Part shown: piece after piece, positions 5,342 through 5,430 of the stretch | Layout of the letters: every line of letters starts with the position of its first letter | Numbering within the stretch: position 1 is the stretch's first letter | DNA from: an uncultured Bacilli bacterium | GTDB lineage: Bacteria; Bacillota_I; Bacilli_A; RF39; UBA660 | Assembly (NCBI GenBank): GCA_949840855.1 | Contig: CATKYP010000073.1 | Location: 1-5,430, forward strand | DNA: 5,430 bases | Reading direction: 5' to 3' | Made by a program: the position numbers and the translations under genes | The notes under the pieces: model-generated | Told to the model about the DNA's origin: nothing | Seen by the model: the letters and a program-made list of their open reading frames with translations, nothing else | Database searches by the model: none

Positions 5342-5430
5342 CTATTTGAGTAGTAAGGCAATTGCATAAAAATAGGATGTCAAAATATAGTAAAATTAAA
5401 GTTTATAGTGGATAAAAACAAATAAATAAT

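Noticed and set aside
5355..5383. Minus-strand promoter with TTGACA at 5383-5378
   Set aside because: The -35 matches the consensus, but the position 17 bases downstream reads TGCCTT and no TATAAT-like box lies at usable spacing. The TATAAT at 5318-5313 is much too far away to pair with it.
1..5430. CRISPR array, tRNA, rRNA, riboswitch or reverse transcriptase
   Set aside because: No regularly spaced repeats, tRNA-like cloverleaf, rRNA segments, riboswitch cores or RT motifs (YxDD) were recognised in a reading of both strands.

Overview
The window comes from an AT-rich, low-GC Gram-positive-type bacterium. It most resembles gut Bacillota/Bacilli or their Mollicutes-like relatives, judged from base composition, the ScpA/ScpB pair and the type of surface protein. 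The standard stop code fits best. scpA ends in a TGA that overlaps the scpB start in the usual ATGA arrangement, the surface-protein gene ends in TGA at the natural end of its domain, and Trp is written TGG throughout that gene.

Layout. (1) Positions 1-1662 (+): the 3' part of a large gene for an extracellular protein. One partial and one complete Ig-like Big_2 repeat are followed by a roughly 400-residue C-terminal domain of the formylglycine-generating-enzyme / C-type-lectin-like fold. The last 35 or so codons look like the hypervariable tail of a diversity-generating retroelement (DGR) target, but no reverse transcriptase or template repeat lies in the window. (2) Positions 1663-3805: a graveyard of insertion sequences. 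It begins with a broken IS3-like OrfA (1822 to about 2087). Next come the two termini of an outer IS256-like element (2088-2294 and 3702-3805), which keeps only the first codons of its transposase. Nested inside, in the opposite orientation, is a nearly full-length but badly decayed IS256-family element (about 2295-3701) with recognisable terminal inverted repeats and at least seven lesions in its transposase. (3) Positions 3806-3994: AT-rich sequence without a gene. (4) Positions 3995-5286 (-): intact scpA-scpB, encoding the kleisin and winged-helix partners of the SMC chromosome-segregation complex, translationally coupled. A plausible promoter lies just upstream, and a minus-strand terminator lies at 3737-3761, inside the right end of the outer IS relic. 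(5) Positions 5321-5430: upstream sequence with no gene that I can support.

The housekeeping operon (-) and the surface-protein gene (+) are convergent, and the IS relics fill the space between them. The surface protein, the transposons and scpAB have no evident functional link. The most interesting leads are the possibly diversified lectin tail and the nested IS256-in-IS256 structure, whose outer member now has MITE-like dimensions.
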